64,000 bases of DNA from Trochalopteron elliotii (lineage: Eukaryota; Chordata; Aves; Passeriformes; Leiothrichidae): NCBI GenBank assembly GCA_024734555.1, contig JANPWX010019802.1, forward strand, positions 1,873,342 to 1,937,341, written 5' to 3'. Position 1 is the first letter of the stretch. Each line of letters starts with the position of its first letter. Made by a program: the position numbers and the translations under genes. The notes under the pieces were generated by a model. That model saw only the letters and a list, made by a program, of their open reading frames with translations, was not told where the DNA came from and searched no databases. Positions 26,783-36,409 of the stretch are shown here, piece by piece.

Positions 26783-26921
26783 GTAAACTGAACAAAACAT
26801 TCTGGCCAAGGACCTGATGGAGCTGTGCATCATGTGTCGTGACCTGGTTCACTTCCCTCCATCCATGATTGCAGCAGCTGCCTTCTGTTTGTCTCTGAAA
26901 CTCATCGATGGATGCAAGTTG
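26783..26921 (+). pseudogene. CCNB1: CCNB1-relic exon (C-terminal cyclin fold)
   Basis: Acceptor ACTGCAG, donor GTAAGT. From 26790 one frame is open and reads [15 protein letters not shown], then [20 protein letters not shown]. The human parallels are EQHTLAKYLMELTML and [20 protein letters not shown]. This is the best-preserved exon of the relic, with both splice signals intact. Confidence 0.93.
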
Positions 26922-27111
26922 GTAAGTTGTGCTTGTCAGGCCACCTCCTACTTTGTGATTCACTGTGCCTGTGCAGCAGCTTAAAAGGCCACTCTTACAA
27001 GGTGCAAGCCTCCTGCATTCCTCATGGTATTTCACCATGTTCTTGCCTCCCTGTGGACCACTAAAAGGGGACAGCAGTAGGGCAGTACCTTTTAAAACCT
27101 CCCACTGTGTA

Positions 27112-27184
27112 ACAAGGCAAACAAACAGCAACAACAGCATTAATAACAAACAGCATTAATAACAAACAGCATTAATAACAAACA
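27112..27184. repeat. LTR-derived motif with 16-bp tandem repeat
   Basis: ACAAGGCAAACAAACAGCAA followed by CAACAGCATTAATAAC closely matches 24870-24911 inside the solo LTR. The CAGCATTAATAACAAA unit is then repeated three times (27135-27150, 27151-27166, 27167-27182). It looks like a piece of the same LTR family that expanded in tandem. Confidence 0.8.
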
Positions 27185-27271
27185 TAATTGTCCAAACAAA
27201 ACTGAAGACGAAGAATCCAGTGTACTTGGATTATTTTAATAGTCTTATCTGATAGATTCCTTTCCTTTCAG

Positions 27272-27379
27272 TTACCAGTTCTGCAATGCTACACAACTTA
27301 CATTGAGAGTGGCATTCTCTCAGTTACATGGCATATGGCAAAGAATGTAATCAATGTGAATAAGTGTGCGGCCAAGCAA
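27272..27379 (+). pseudogene. CCNB1: CCNB1-relic exon (C-terminal)
   Basis: Acceptor TTTCAG at 27266-27271, joining in phase 0 with the exon that ends at 26921. It reads LPVLQCYTTYIESGILSVTW then HMAKNVINVNKCAAKQK. The human parallels are [20 protein letters not shown] and HLAKNVVMVNQGLTKH. The donor is poorly defined (GTCAGA), so the 3' limit is approximate. Confidence 0.85.
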
Positions 27380-27665
27380 AAGGTCAGAATCTTGGGGTGT
27401 GGAGGTGTGGGGGAAATACGTGTGATTATGTGTCAATACATGGCACACAGGTTCAGTCTGTCACTGCAGACAGACTTAAATAAGATCTGCATACTTCTGA
27501 GCTGAAGATCTTTATCTTGCTCAGGTGGCATGGACCATCCATGAATGGGGTTTGTGTACTAGGATGGCATCCTTGCTCACTAGGATGGGTCTAGCTTGGT
27601 CACCAAACCTTAAGTGAGCTGAAACAGTGATCATGGTAAACATAATCAACCTTATTTCTCTGTAG

Positions 27666-27746
27666 GCAGGCATGAAGAAATATGCCACTGATGCCAGAAT
27701 GATTTTTGCTGTTATACTTCCTTCATATATATTCATAGCTCTGTAG
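27666..27746 (+). pseudogene. CCNB1: CCNB1-relic terminal exon
   Basis: After CTCTGTAG the frame reads AGMKKYATDARMIFAVILPS and ends at TAG 27744-27746. It weakly parallels the human VKNKYATSKHAKISTLPQL end. The match is short and rests on KKYAT plus position. Confidence 0.5.
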
Positions 27747-28689
27747 CTAGTTCCTAGCTAGCCTCAGTACTTCTCCCCACCTTTTCTCTACCCTGACAGG
27801 CAGAAAGACAAAACACTTTCCAGAGGCTCCAAGCTAGGGGTCTAAGGTCCCTATCCTGTCTTGGTTTTTCCTGGGAGCCAAGGTTGAAATCGCCTCTTTG
27901 AGACATATTTTCAAAAACAAAGTTTGGTTCCTATCTAAGAGGAAGGGGTTGGAGAGGATTCAGAGAAGGTTGAACAGGTGAGAATTACTTCATCACTTGT
28001 GCTTCTAATTGAGAATTCTTGTCAATTATGCTGATTTGCTAAACTTATAAAACTGTATTCACCCCATATGGGGTGGGCATTTTTCCATATCTGCCCCTGG
28101 AGGCCTCCGGTAAAGACCAGCCTTTATATTTTCTCCTATATTAATACTGCTTCAAAAGTGTGTTGTTTCATTTCTAAGTCTAAGGCATCACCACCACCCC
28201 CAACACCAAGATAAGCACCATTGAACAGTTGTACTCTCCTATTATATGGGATCTGGCTAAAAAAATGTCAACTCCTATATGAACTTAAGCAGAATGCTGC
28301 TCACTGTATATACAAAGTGCCTTATTTGTATTAAACTTACTAAAGCTATTATCATTTTTTGTTTGGTTGGGTGTTCTTGATGGGGAGGGCAGCACAGTTA
28401 CCTTCCTCCTAGAGCTGAGGCATATCCCTGGAGCCTGTGACCAGTGCTGGGAGCTTGGGCGAGCTCTAGGGCCAGCTCAGGTGTTGTGACTGGTGACACA
28501 GGGTGGTGTATGGACATGAGCTCTGCTGGTCTGGTGGTGGAGTGTCTGCCAGATTAGACTTGGGGGCAGAAAACAGCTGTGTGACGTGGATGATCTGCTC
28601 AGCCTGGCGGCAGAGCTCAGAGAGGAAGGAGAAAGCGTTGAGGATTGTAGGAGATTGGCTAGTGGAGGCATACTCTACCCTCCCTTGGA

Positions 28690-28830
28690 CAATTACAGAG
28701 GCTGTCCGAGGTAGTCAGACATTGAAACAAGCTGTCCAGAGTTGTGCAGGAGTCACCATCCCTGGGCATGCTCAAAAAACTGTGTGAATATGACACTTGA
28801 GGTCATGGTTTAATGGTGAACAGGACCAGT
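28690..28830 (+). mobile_element. CR1-like 3' fragment, sense orientation
   Basis: TCAGACATTGAAACAAGCTG, GTGCAGGAGTCACCATCCCT and GTCATGGTTTAATGGTGAAC match a CR1 3' region. The preceding 28480-28690 may belong to the same element but is too diverged to be sure. Confidence 0.75.
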
Positions 28831-28979
28831 GTGCTGGGTTGACAGCTGCACTTGCTCTTAAACCCAAATAAGTCTCTGGTTCTATGCAGCAGCTCCCTTC
28901 ACTTAGAGTGTAGTTTTTGCAGTCTATTTTTACTTCCGTTAGGAAAGGGGTATTCCACTTTACCTAGCGCTCTGCCACT

Positions 28980-29146
28980 CTTATTTTTCCCGTGTACTGT
29001 ATGAGAGCCGCGGGCGGCTGAGCCCCCCTCCCTGCCCAAAGCCGCTGAGGGCTCAGGTTTCCCGCCTCCCTCCCCCCTCCCGGCGGTGTTCTGCGCAGGC
29101 GCGGGCGCGCGGGGCGGCGGGAGCCGCGCGATTTGAAGTTGCAGCG
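28980..29146 (+). promoter_or_regulatory. CENPH: CENPH promoter: CpG-rich with CHR-like element
   Basis: GC-rich sequence leads directly into the CENPH start. TTTGAA at 29132-29137 matches the CHR (cell-cycle genes homology region) consensus, with CpG-rich CGCGCG just upstream where a CDE half-site could lie. CHR sites bind MuvB/DREAM complexes and confer G2/M expression, which suits a kinetochore gene. Only 9 bases separate TTTGAA from the ATG, so transcription would have to start very close to the start codon or nearby upstream. The functional call is inference. Confidence 0.5.
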
Positions 29147-32100
29147 ATGGCGGCGCTGGCCCTGGAGCCGCCGGCCCCGGCCCTGGCCCTGGAGCCGCCG
29201 GCCCTGGAGCCGGTCCCGGCTCCGGCTCCGGCTCCGGCTCCGGCCGCGGCGTGGGTCCAGGGCGGCACCGACGACGACGACGTGAATGTCCTCACACTGC
29301 TCCGGTTAGTGCCGGCGGGAAGGGACGGGGAGCAGCCCAGGGGTGGGATGAAGGGATGTGCAGCCTCTGACCGTTGTCGCTTTACTCCCGCCGCAGCCTG
29401 AGGGACCGACTGAAGGAACAGCTCATTGAGTACAACGCGGCCATTCTTGCCAGTAAGTATATCCCTCCTCGCAGTGGGATATATATATGTATGTATGTAT
29501 ATATATAGTTTTTTAATATTTTAATTATTTATCGAAAGTGCTCCTTACGATAGTGATTTTTTTTTCGCTGGCTGTACGTTTTAACGCGTTTTCTAGGCAG
29601 CTTTTGAGACGTATTTGAATGTTTCCAAAGATGACATATAGTTGTTGTCCACTGCCATTTCTCTTCTTTTCTGGGTTTGAACTTTAGACTCCCCTGACAT
29701 GTAAAAATCTGATCACTGATTCTGACTTCACTGGGGCTGAAGTCTTGCCAAAAGTCTGCCAAAGCGTTTGGCAGCAATACTGATTTAAGGTGTTTCCATT
29801 ACATGTAGAGTCACTAGATGATTTGGGTTGGAAGGGATGTTAAACACATCTGGTTCCAAACCCTCCACCATGCACAGTGACACCTTCCACTAGACCATCT
29901 TGCTCAGAGCCCTATCCAACCTGACAGCCTGACCTTGAACACTTCCAGGGATGAGGCATCCACAGCTTCTCTGGGAATCTCTCTACCACTGCCTCACCAC
30001 CCCACAGTGTATCTAATCTAAACCCACCCACTTTCAAGTACGAGCCATTTCCCCTTGTCCTGTCACTACATACCCTAGTAAAAAATTCGTCTCCAGCTCT
30101 CTGGAGAAGCTTCATTCAGGGACTGGAAGGACTCTGCAAGGTCCCTGTGCAAGACCACTGTCTCAGCCTTTTCCTCATAGGAGAGGTGCTCCAGCCCTCC
30201 GAACATCCTCACTGCCCTCCTCTGGACCTGCTCTAACAGATCCATGTCCTTCTTATAGTGGGAATCCCAGGCCTGGATGCAGCACACTGGGTGGGGTCTA
30301 ACAAGAGCAGAGTAGAGGGGCAGAATCACCTTTCTTGACCTGCTGGCCATATCTGATACAGCCCAGGGTACAGCTGAACTTCCACTGAACTGTCCAGTGG
30401 CATATATAGAGCAATGTCATGAACCAGCTCTAGCTAATCTAAAAAGTGCTAAATTAAAATATTTTAAGCTCTAATTATTTCTGTGATACAGCTGATTGAT
30501 AGCATAGTCTCGTTAACAGTAGAAGATAATAAAGCTTGGAGGTAGAAGTAACTTGTTCACACAAAAATGCTAATCCTTTATGCTCTATAGATTGTATTTT
30601 AAAGTCTCTGTTATGCTTGTTTTAGTGATGTTCTCTTTTGCAGACCAAGAAAATTTCATTGATCAGTTAAAGATTAATGCCATCGAAGCAAAATTTATCC
30701 AGAGGTATGTCACTGTATGGCTTCAAAATTTTCTTCCAGTTATTCCTTCTTAGTTAATTGCTGGATTAACAATCAGTACTTTGTAGAAGATTGGTGAAAA
30801 TAATGGAAACTGGGAAAAAATGTGGGGAAGAAATGCTTTGTTCATTCTCTCAGTGTACTTCTGTATCTGATGTCGCTTTTGAATTTGCAGTCCTTTATGC
30901 GATGGCTAAAATTCACTAATATCATTCCACATGCTAAATTACTCCTGGCCCTAATAATTTGTGGCTCACATGAAAAATTCTTACCTTAGATACGTAGAAA
31001 GCAAGTTAAAATGTGACACTGTTTTTAAACTCTGTAATAATCATACTCAGGCTGTCTGTCTTATTGTTTTTTGTCTTTCAGTGCTACAAAAGATTTGCAG
31101 CAAAGTATAGAGGAAGTAAAAATCTCTCTCCAGAACAAGACCTTGGCCTTGCAAAGGTAGAATTTTCTTCACCCTTTGTTTATACATCTATGTATGCACA
31201 CACAGAGAGAAAACCAGGAGGTTTCCTGGATACATAGATCTGATTAAAACAGGATTTTAAAGTGATATGGGAGATTAGAGAGATTTTAAGTACCATTAAA
31301 TGATAGGAATGTGGATGGATATGCTGTAGAAAACAAAACAAAAAAAGCCCACCAAAATGAGAAACTTACCAGTGGAAATGTGTAAACCCAAAAGTTCCTT
31401 TACAGTTGGGAAAGAGTGGCAGTACAGATCACTAAGTGTATTTCTTGGCAGTATTTTCCAAATGCCTGTGAAGAGATGGAAGTTGATAACGTTAGACATC
31501 CCACATGTTTCATGGCTGCTTATTTGAATTCACACCTCTGCCCCAATTCCTTTCTGCAGACTCTGGGATTAATGGTGTCCAAATATGTTGGTCAAGAGAC
31601 AAAGGAGTTGTCACTCTCACAAATAATCATTGATACTTTTTTCCTGTCCTGAGAGTTAAGCTCCATTATTTAAGAAGTGTGATATTTAAAAGGTACTGAG
31701 TATTTTGTTTGTATAATTCCAATGTGAAAGAGGACAAAAGTGGAATCCTGGAAATTATCTTTTTCTATTACCTATTTAAATCTACTTCTCTCCGTTTCCT
31801 GCTTCTCTCAGTTTCTTATGAGTTCTCATCAGTCATATGTTATTCCTTACAATGTGCAGAGTCCAAATTATGGATGCCCTGAGAAACAAATTGGAGCAAG
31901 ATGATGAGGACTCACGGTAAGGTGTTCTTGGGGGTCAGATGTCTAGAAAGAAATAGATTTTGCACAGTTTATTGTGACATATTTCTAGATTATTTCATTT
32001 TACCTCTTGTGAAAGCAAGCTTCCTTTTTCTAGATTTGACAGAATGATAATACTGTCTGACTTCTGGCTAGAATCAGCACGATCAGACCTCAGGTGCCTG

Positions 32101-35100
32101 TGGTAGATTTACAGTTGGGCTCTGAATTTGCCCACCTTTGATTACAGAGATCATACCTCTTGATTCCCTAGTGAGAACTACTTTTAGCCAAGAGACCTTT
32201 TTGGTTTTAGTGCCTGGATTATCTGCATTTATGATAGCTGAGCACATGTTACAGGCTTGTAACAGGGCCTTGCCTTTGCTTTGCTGCCTTTATTAATTAA
32301 CTGTGTAGGAGCAAAATGTCTTTGAAAAAGAAATGAAAGCTTAAACATTTAAAAGTAGCTTTTAATTTCCTACTCATTATTAACAGGTGGATGCATATGA
32401 AGTGTAATATGAGAAATTTAATTTCTGTCAGAAATACAGCTAAGAGATTGCATCTCTGTGATTTAGGAGCTTTAATTCATTGCCATTTCCAGATGGCTGA
32501 ACTTTCTTGATGCCTTCCAAACTGTGATTTAAAATGTTGAACAGACTTAAATGAAATCTTGGGGAAACCGAGAGGGAAATAAGGGAACTCTTTGGCCTCT
32601 GCAATGATACTGAGTATATTAACTGTAAAAAGAAGTGTGCAGACGTTTAATATTATTTTGCTGTTAGGACAAATGAGAAGTCCTTTATTTAAACTAAATA
32701 AAGTTGATTAAAACGTTTAGGATGTTGACTTATATTAGTGGTCTTAAGGTATGCTACTGTTTCCTTCCTTAGTCAGATCCTTGAAACAATGAAACAGATA
32801 GGATTGCTCAGCCGGACAATAATGGAACATCAGCAGGTAAGTGGCATTTGTGTTGTGCAGGTCAACCAACCTCAGCTTGGGCAGGACTGCACAAGTCATT
32901 TGAAACTAAATATTTGTGACATGGGTGCAGTTCCTACTGCTGTCAAAATAGTTGAAAAGATTACTTAAAGTGAGCATGTAAGTCTGTTTTATAGTTGCCC
33001 TTAGCTGTTTTTGTGGGTTGAATTAGCATCTTTGAATATTTTTGAAGACAAGAGTCTGGAAAATACTCTTTTTTTTTTCCTTTCAGCAAGCACATCAGAA
33101 GGAAGAGCAGATGATTGACCTTAAAAGGAAAAGACTCTGTAAGTGTGTTATCTGTATTGACTTTGACTTGTATTTTAATGTAGAGTTCATATAGTTCATA
33201 TTTTTAAGTAGTTCTTGTAGCAATATTAATTTACATGGGAAGTAACAAAACTCAATACAGTTATAAAACTGGTTAAAAGAGTAGAAAGTACTGTATGGAT
33301 GAGCTGCTACTCAAACCTGAGACTGACGCATCAGAATGAGAGATGCAAGACAACACTAGAAACAACACTCAGCATTTTATTATTTCATGTAAGCTCCTCC
33401 GAAAGTTACACATTGTTTAGTCATTTAAATCAGTCCAACAGCACCTAAAAGATAGTTTTTTGTCAAACTGCACATGTATGAGGAGTTTGGGAGGGGGATT
33501 TGCTTACAAAGAAGTATATGTATATTGGTATTCAGTATTCCTGTTAGAGTGGGTCAAATTTAGATGTGATGTCAATATTCAGAACTTCATGTGGTAAATG
33601 TGTTCTATTTCTTTCATGACCAGGTTTGCCACCAATTTTAACAGCTATTGTTTGATTCATGTGTAGGGAGTTGTGTATATGTTGACAGCAATGAACAAAC
33701 ACAATGAAATAACTGTTCACATGGGAAAAATGAACATACTTGATGTCTTTGCAAATAAAGGAAGGAAGGCAGGCTCTGCTGGCATTCTTTCTACATATGA
33801 ACTGCTTCTAAACTTTTAATCAGTCTAGTTTTTAGCCTGGTTTCCTATAAAAATAGTAATATTCACTGGCCATGTCCATATGCTCTTTGTATGACTTTGG
33901 AATTTGGTTTCAATTAAATCTGAGAAAGGAATAAGAGTCTTTAAGAGGTATAAAAAAGGCCTATAAAAGTTGTGGCAGTTGATGCAAATTAGTCCCTATG
34001 TGAGGGAAATGCAGGCAGCATACAATGTACTTTCTGTTTTGCTGTTGGCAAGGGAGACAATTGATGTAGTTTGATACCAGGTAGCCACAGCATGTGGCTC
34101 TTTCATAAAAGAAATATCTTGAGGTATATTGGAGGGAAGGAGCGGAGTGTGAAATTAGGATTATTGCAGTGGAAGGTGCAGTGGAAGTTTAGGTGGCCTT
34201 GAGGAAAAATAGTATCTTCAGTTCTACTGTTCACCTAACTACTTAATGCTTAATGTTCCTAATAATGTAACAGGTCTAAAAGCAGATGGAGGACAGAAAT
34301 TGCAGCAAATTCAGACCACGAAGAAAATGCAAGAGGAGAAACGAGCAAGGGTGAATGTCAGTGAAGCAGAGAAAAATAAAGTAGAACAAGAAAAACAGAT
34401 GACTACAATAATTCAAAACGTGTTCCAGGTAATGTTGTGTGGCTTTTAGCACCAAGTTTACAATTTTTCATTACATTCAAGATAACATACTGTTTGGCAA
34501 ATATAACTTAACAACACAAAACTCTGTTTTCCAAACAGTGGTAATGCAAGAACTGTGTATAGAAGCAAGACTTCTATTGCTTTAAAGGCTAAGAGCTTGA
34601 AATTGTCACAAGCATCTTTGCATTAACTTTTTGCAGGGTTTAGAGACAGTCCATCATTCTATCTTTGTTTCCTTCAAGGTACAAAAATAATGCATCTTTC
34701 TTGAAGGATGTCTGTCACAGTAATGGCTGTATTTCCTTCTACTTTGAGGAATGTCAAGGACAAAAAGAGTGTTCTGACTTTCTGCTCTGCATGCTAAGGT
34801 TGCTACTGTTTTGCATTGATAGCATCTCAAATTGAGAGCAAGAAATTTAACATTTTACTGGGATTTAGATTCAAGTCTAAATCTCCCAGTTTTGTATTCC
34901 TGAAATTTTCTGAGCCCTAAGTAGAGCAAATCCTCTTTGGTTAAATTTAAATTCCCATTTTCAATCCAGAATGGCAGGGTGAGAATGTTAACTATGTTAT
35001 TTTGTCTTTGATGCAAACTTTATTTCATATTCTTAAATATGTTCTCTGGGTTTCTGTGTTTAAAATAGAGGTAGTATGCAAGCCCTTCTAGGAAATTAAA

Positions 35101-35412
35101 AAGCATGGATTTGGGGTTTTTTTGCCTATGTATCAATAACAGTATCTAAACCAATGCTTCTCTTTCTCCTTTTTTGCTCCATCCTGCCTACTTCAAATGC
35201 TTATGAATTTCAAGGGCTTTCAAATTAAAAATTAAAAAGCATACTTTCTTTGAGATATTTTATTAGGAATTATCCTTTGCAAGGGCTTGTTTTAACCTGT
35301 AAATCTTTCTCATTTATAGAACCTCATAATTGGAAGCAGAGTTAACTGGGCAGAAGATCCATCTTTAAAGGCAATTGTTCTACAGCTTGAACATAATGTC
35401 TATCTTCACTAA
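29147..35412 (+). CDS. CENPH: Centromere protein H, complete, 9 exons, 256 aa
   Basis: CENP-H is a subunit of the inner-kinetochore CCAN (CENP-H/I/K/M group) that links CENP-A chromatin to the outer kinetochore. Exons: 29147-29304, 29397-29452, 30644-30704, 31082-31156, 31860-31916, 32773-32836, 33087-33138, 34274-34428, 35320-35412. The lengths total 771 nt in frame, giving 256 aa against 247 in human as I recall. Residues 1-35 are a Pro/Ala/Leu/Glu-rich low-complexity tail, then an acidic TDDDD patch. The middle is rich in Glu, Lys and Gln and fits the family's coiled coil (EKNKVEQEKQMTTIIQNVFQ). The C-terminus NLIIGSRVNWAEDPSLK is the strongest family match. Start chosen as the first ATG in the CpG island with no upstream alternative. 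Intact. Confidence 0.95.
29479..29510. repeat. TA/TG microsatellite
   Basis: Alternating TATATATATG and TATGTATG run in the second CENPH intron, shortly after the donor at 29453. Confidence 0.85.
29806..30400 (-). mobile_element. CR1 LINE 3' fragment, antisense, in CENPH intron
   Basis: Begins GAGTCACTAGATGATTTGGG TTGGAAGGGATG and continues through CTCATAGGAGAGGTGCTCCA and TCTAACAAGAGCAGAGTAGA, the reversed CR1 3' region. No RT is present. ORFs on both strands here derive from the repeat. Confidence 0.9.
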
Positions 35413-36231
35413 GTCAGGAGATGGATATGCTGGTGTTTGTTTTCAGTGTGTGCATTTTAGCTAAACTTCATAGATTATATGTATCTCAAAAACACACTTA
35501 ATTTTTTTTTAAATTTGACCCTTCTGAAAGATGATACTCTCTCTAGAGAATTAGAATTGTCCAAGCAATTCTTTTAAGTGAAATTGATCTTCTGGTAGGC
35601 AACAAACATTTGAACAGGTCATAGACCTGATCAAATGAAACTACCTGAAGACTCACTTCTCGAGCTGTCCTGTCTCAAGTGCCTCTGAAAGGCAGCAACA
35701 ACATAAAAAAGGTTTCAAGGTTTCACGTAGAAGTGGACTTAAACTGAGGCTTTGCTGCACCCATTTCCTGGGAGCCAGTAGGCTGTGGAGCTCAAGCAGG
35801 ATGCATGACCCTCCTCTGTCCCAGTTGATAGCTCGATGTGGAAAATTTATTAGCAAATCTTGAGCTGGGATTATTTTTGGTTTTAATTATGTATTATTTT
35901 ATGTATTATTTTATGTATTATTATGTGCATTATGTAAAATTTTAAACACCAGGAATTTTATGTTCTTTTTAGCAGTGACTCTGGTCTGCAGAGGTGACTG
36001 CACACTAGTGATTGTGCAGCTGTTTTAATTACATGTCTTCACCAGCATTTGTGCTTTTTTAACTCCGTGTTGTTTGTTTGAAAGAAATGTTTGAAAGAAA
36101 TCAGCTATTGGGGTCTAATACATTTTGGGAGTGCGTAGCGTCCCTTGTTATCTTGGTGTGTGGCTTTTAACTTGGCGATTGATCACTAGCTATTTTTTAT
36201 ACGATTGCCTTGAGTTAATAATAAAAATAAA
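35413..36231 (+). other. CENPH: CENPH 3' flank/UTR with tandem poly(A) signals
   Basis: No coding potential. Overlap-free tandem AATAAA signals lie at 36220-36225 and 36226-36231. If they are used, the CENPH transcript ends within about 180 bases of the MRPS36 start codon. A 12-bp repeat (ATGTATTATTTT, about 2.8 copies) lies at 35889-35922. Confidence 0.6.
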
Positions 36232-36289
36232 CCCCTGATTTTCCTGAAAATGTGTTATTTGGTTTGGAGCTTTTTTTAACTCACGATGA

Positions 36290-36409
36290 GGCGGTTTGTT
36301 TGACGGGCCGGGCCGCAGCTCCGGGCCCCGCCCACATGGGGAGGCCCCGCCCACGGCGGGCGACCGTTGCTGTGGGCGGGGCCCGGAGCTGCCCCCCAGG
36401 CTCGTCACC
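36290..36409 (+). promoter_or_regulatory. MRPS36: MRPS36 promoter: CpG island, GC boxes, inverted repeat
   Basis: Two perfect 21-bp arms of an inverted repeat (36316-36336 and 36371-36391, starting CAGCTCCGGGCCCCGCCCAC) surround a 34-bp spacer. Each arm carries a CCGCCC GC box, and the spacer holds another (GGCCCCGCCCAC). AAGATGGCGGC at 36419-36429, just inside the coding exon, matches the YY1 motif common in housekeeping and mitochondrial gene starts. No TATA box. The arrangement fits a constitutive Sp/KLF plus YY1 promoter. Confidence 0.75.

Larger units (their letters stand above)
20439..27746 (+). pseudogene. CCNB1: Decayed cyclin B1 gene (unitary pseudogene candidate)
   Basis: Cyclin B1 is the mitotic CDK1 partner, and in human it lies between SLC30A5 and CENPH. 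Here that slot holds separate exon-like blocks on + with plausible splice borders: 20439-20617 (tentative), 20816-20997, 21804-22062, 26783-26921, 27272-27379 and 27666-27746. They translate to recognisable cyclin B1 segments in the right order ([61 protein letters not shown]). Introns are retained, so this is not a processed retrocopy. Disabling features are a frameshift and stop in the second block, two stops in the third, and no recognisable exon for the first part of the cyclin box. B1 is favoured over B2 because of DPNLCS and HFPPS and by position. Divergence is high, so loss looks old. Confidence 0.85.

Noticed and set aside
20439..27746. Cyclin B2 or a processed cyclin retrocopy
   Set aside because: Blocks are split by introns with splice signals, so it is not a retrocopy. 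DPNLCS, HFPPS and the SKYEE surroundings plus synteny favour B1, though divergence leaves some doubt.
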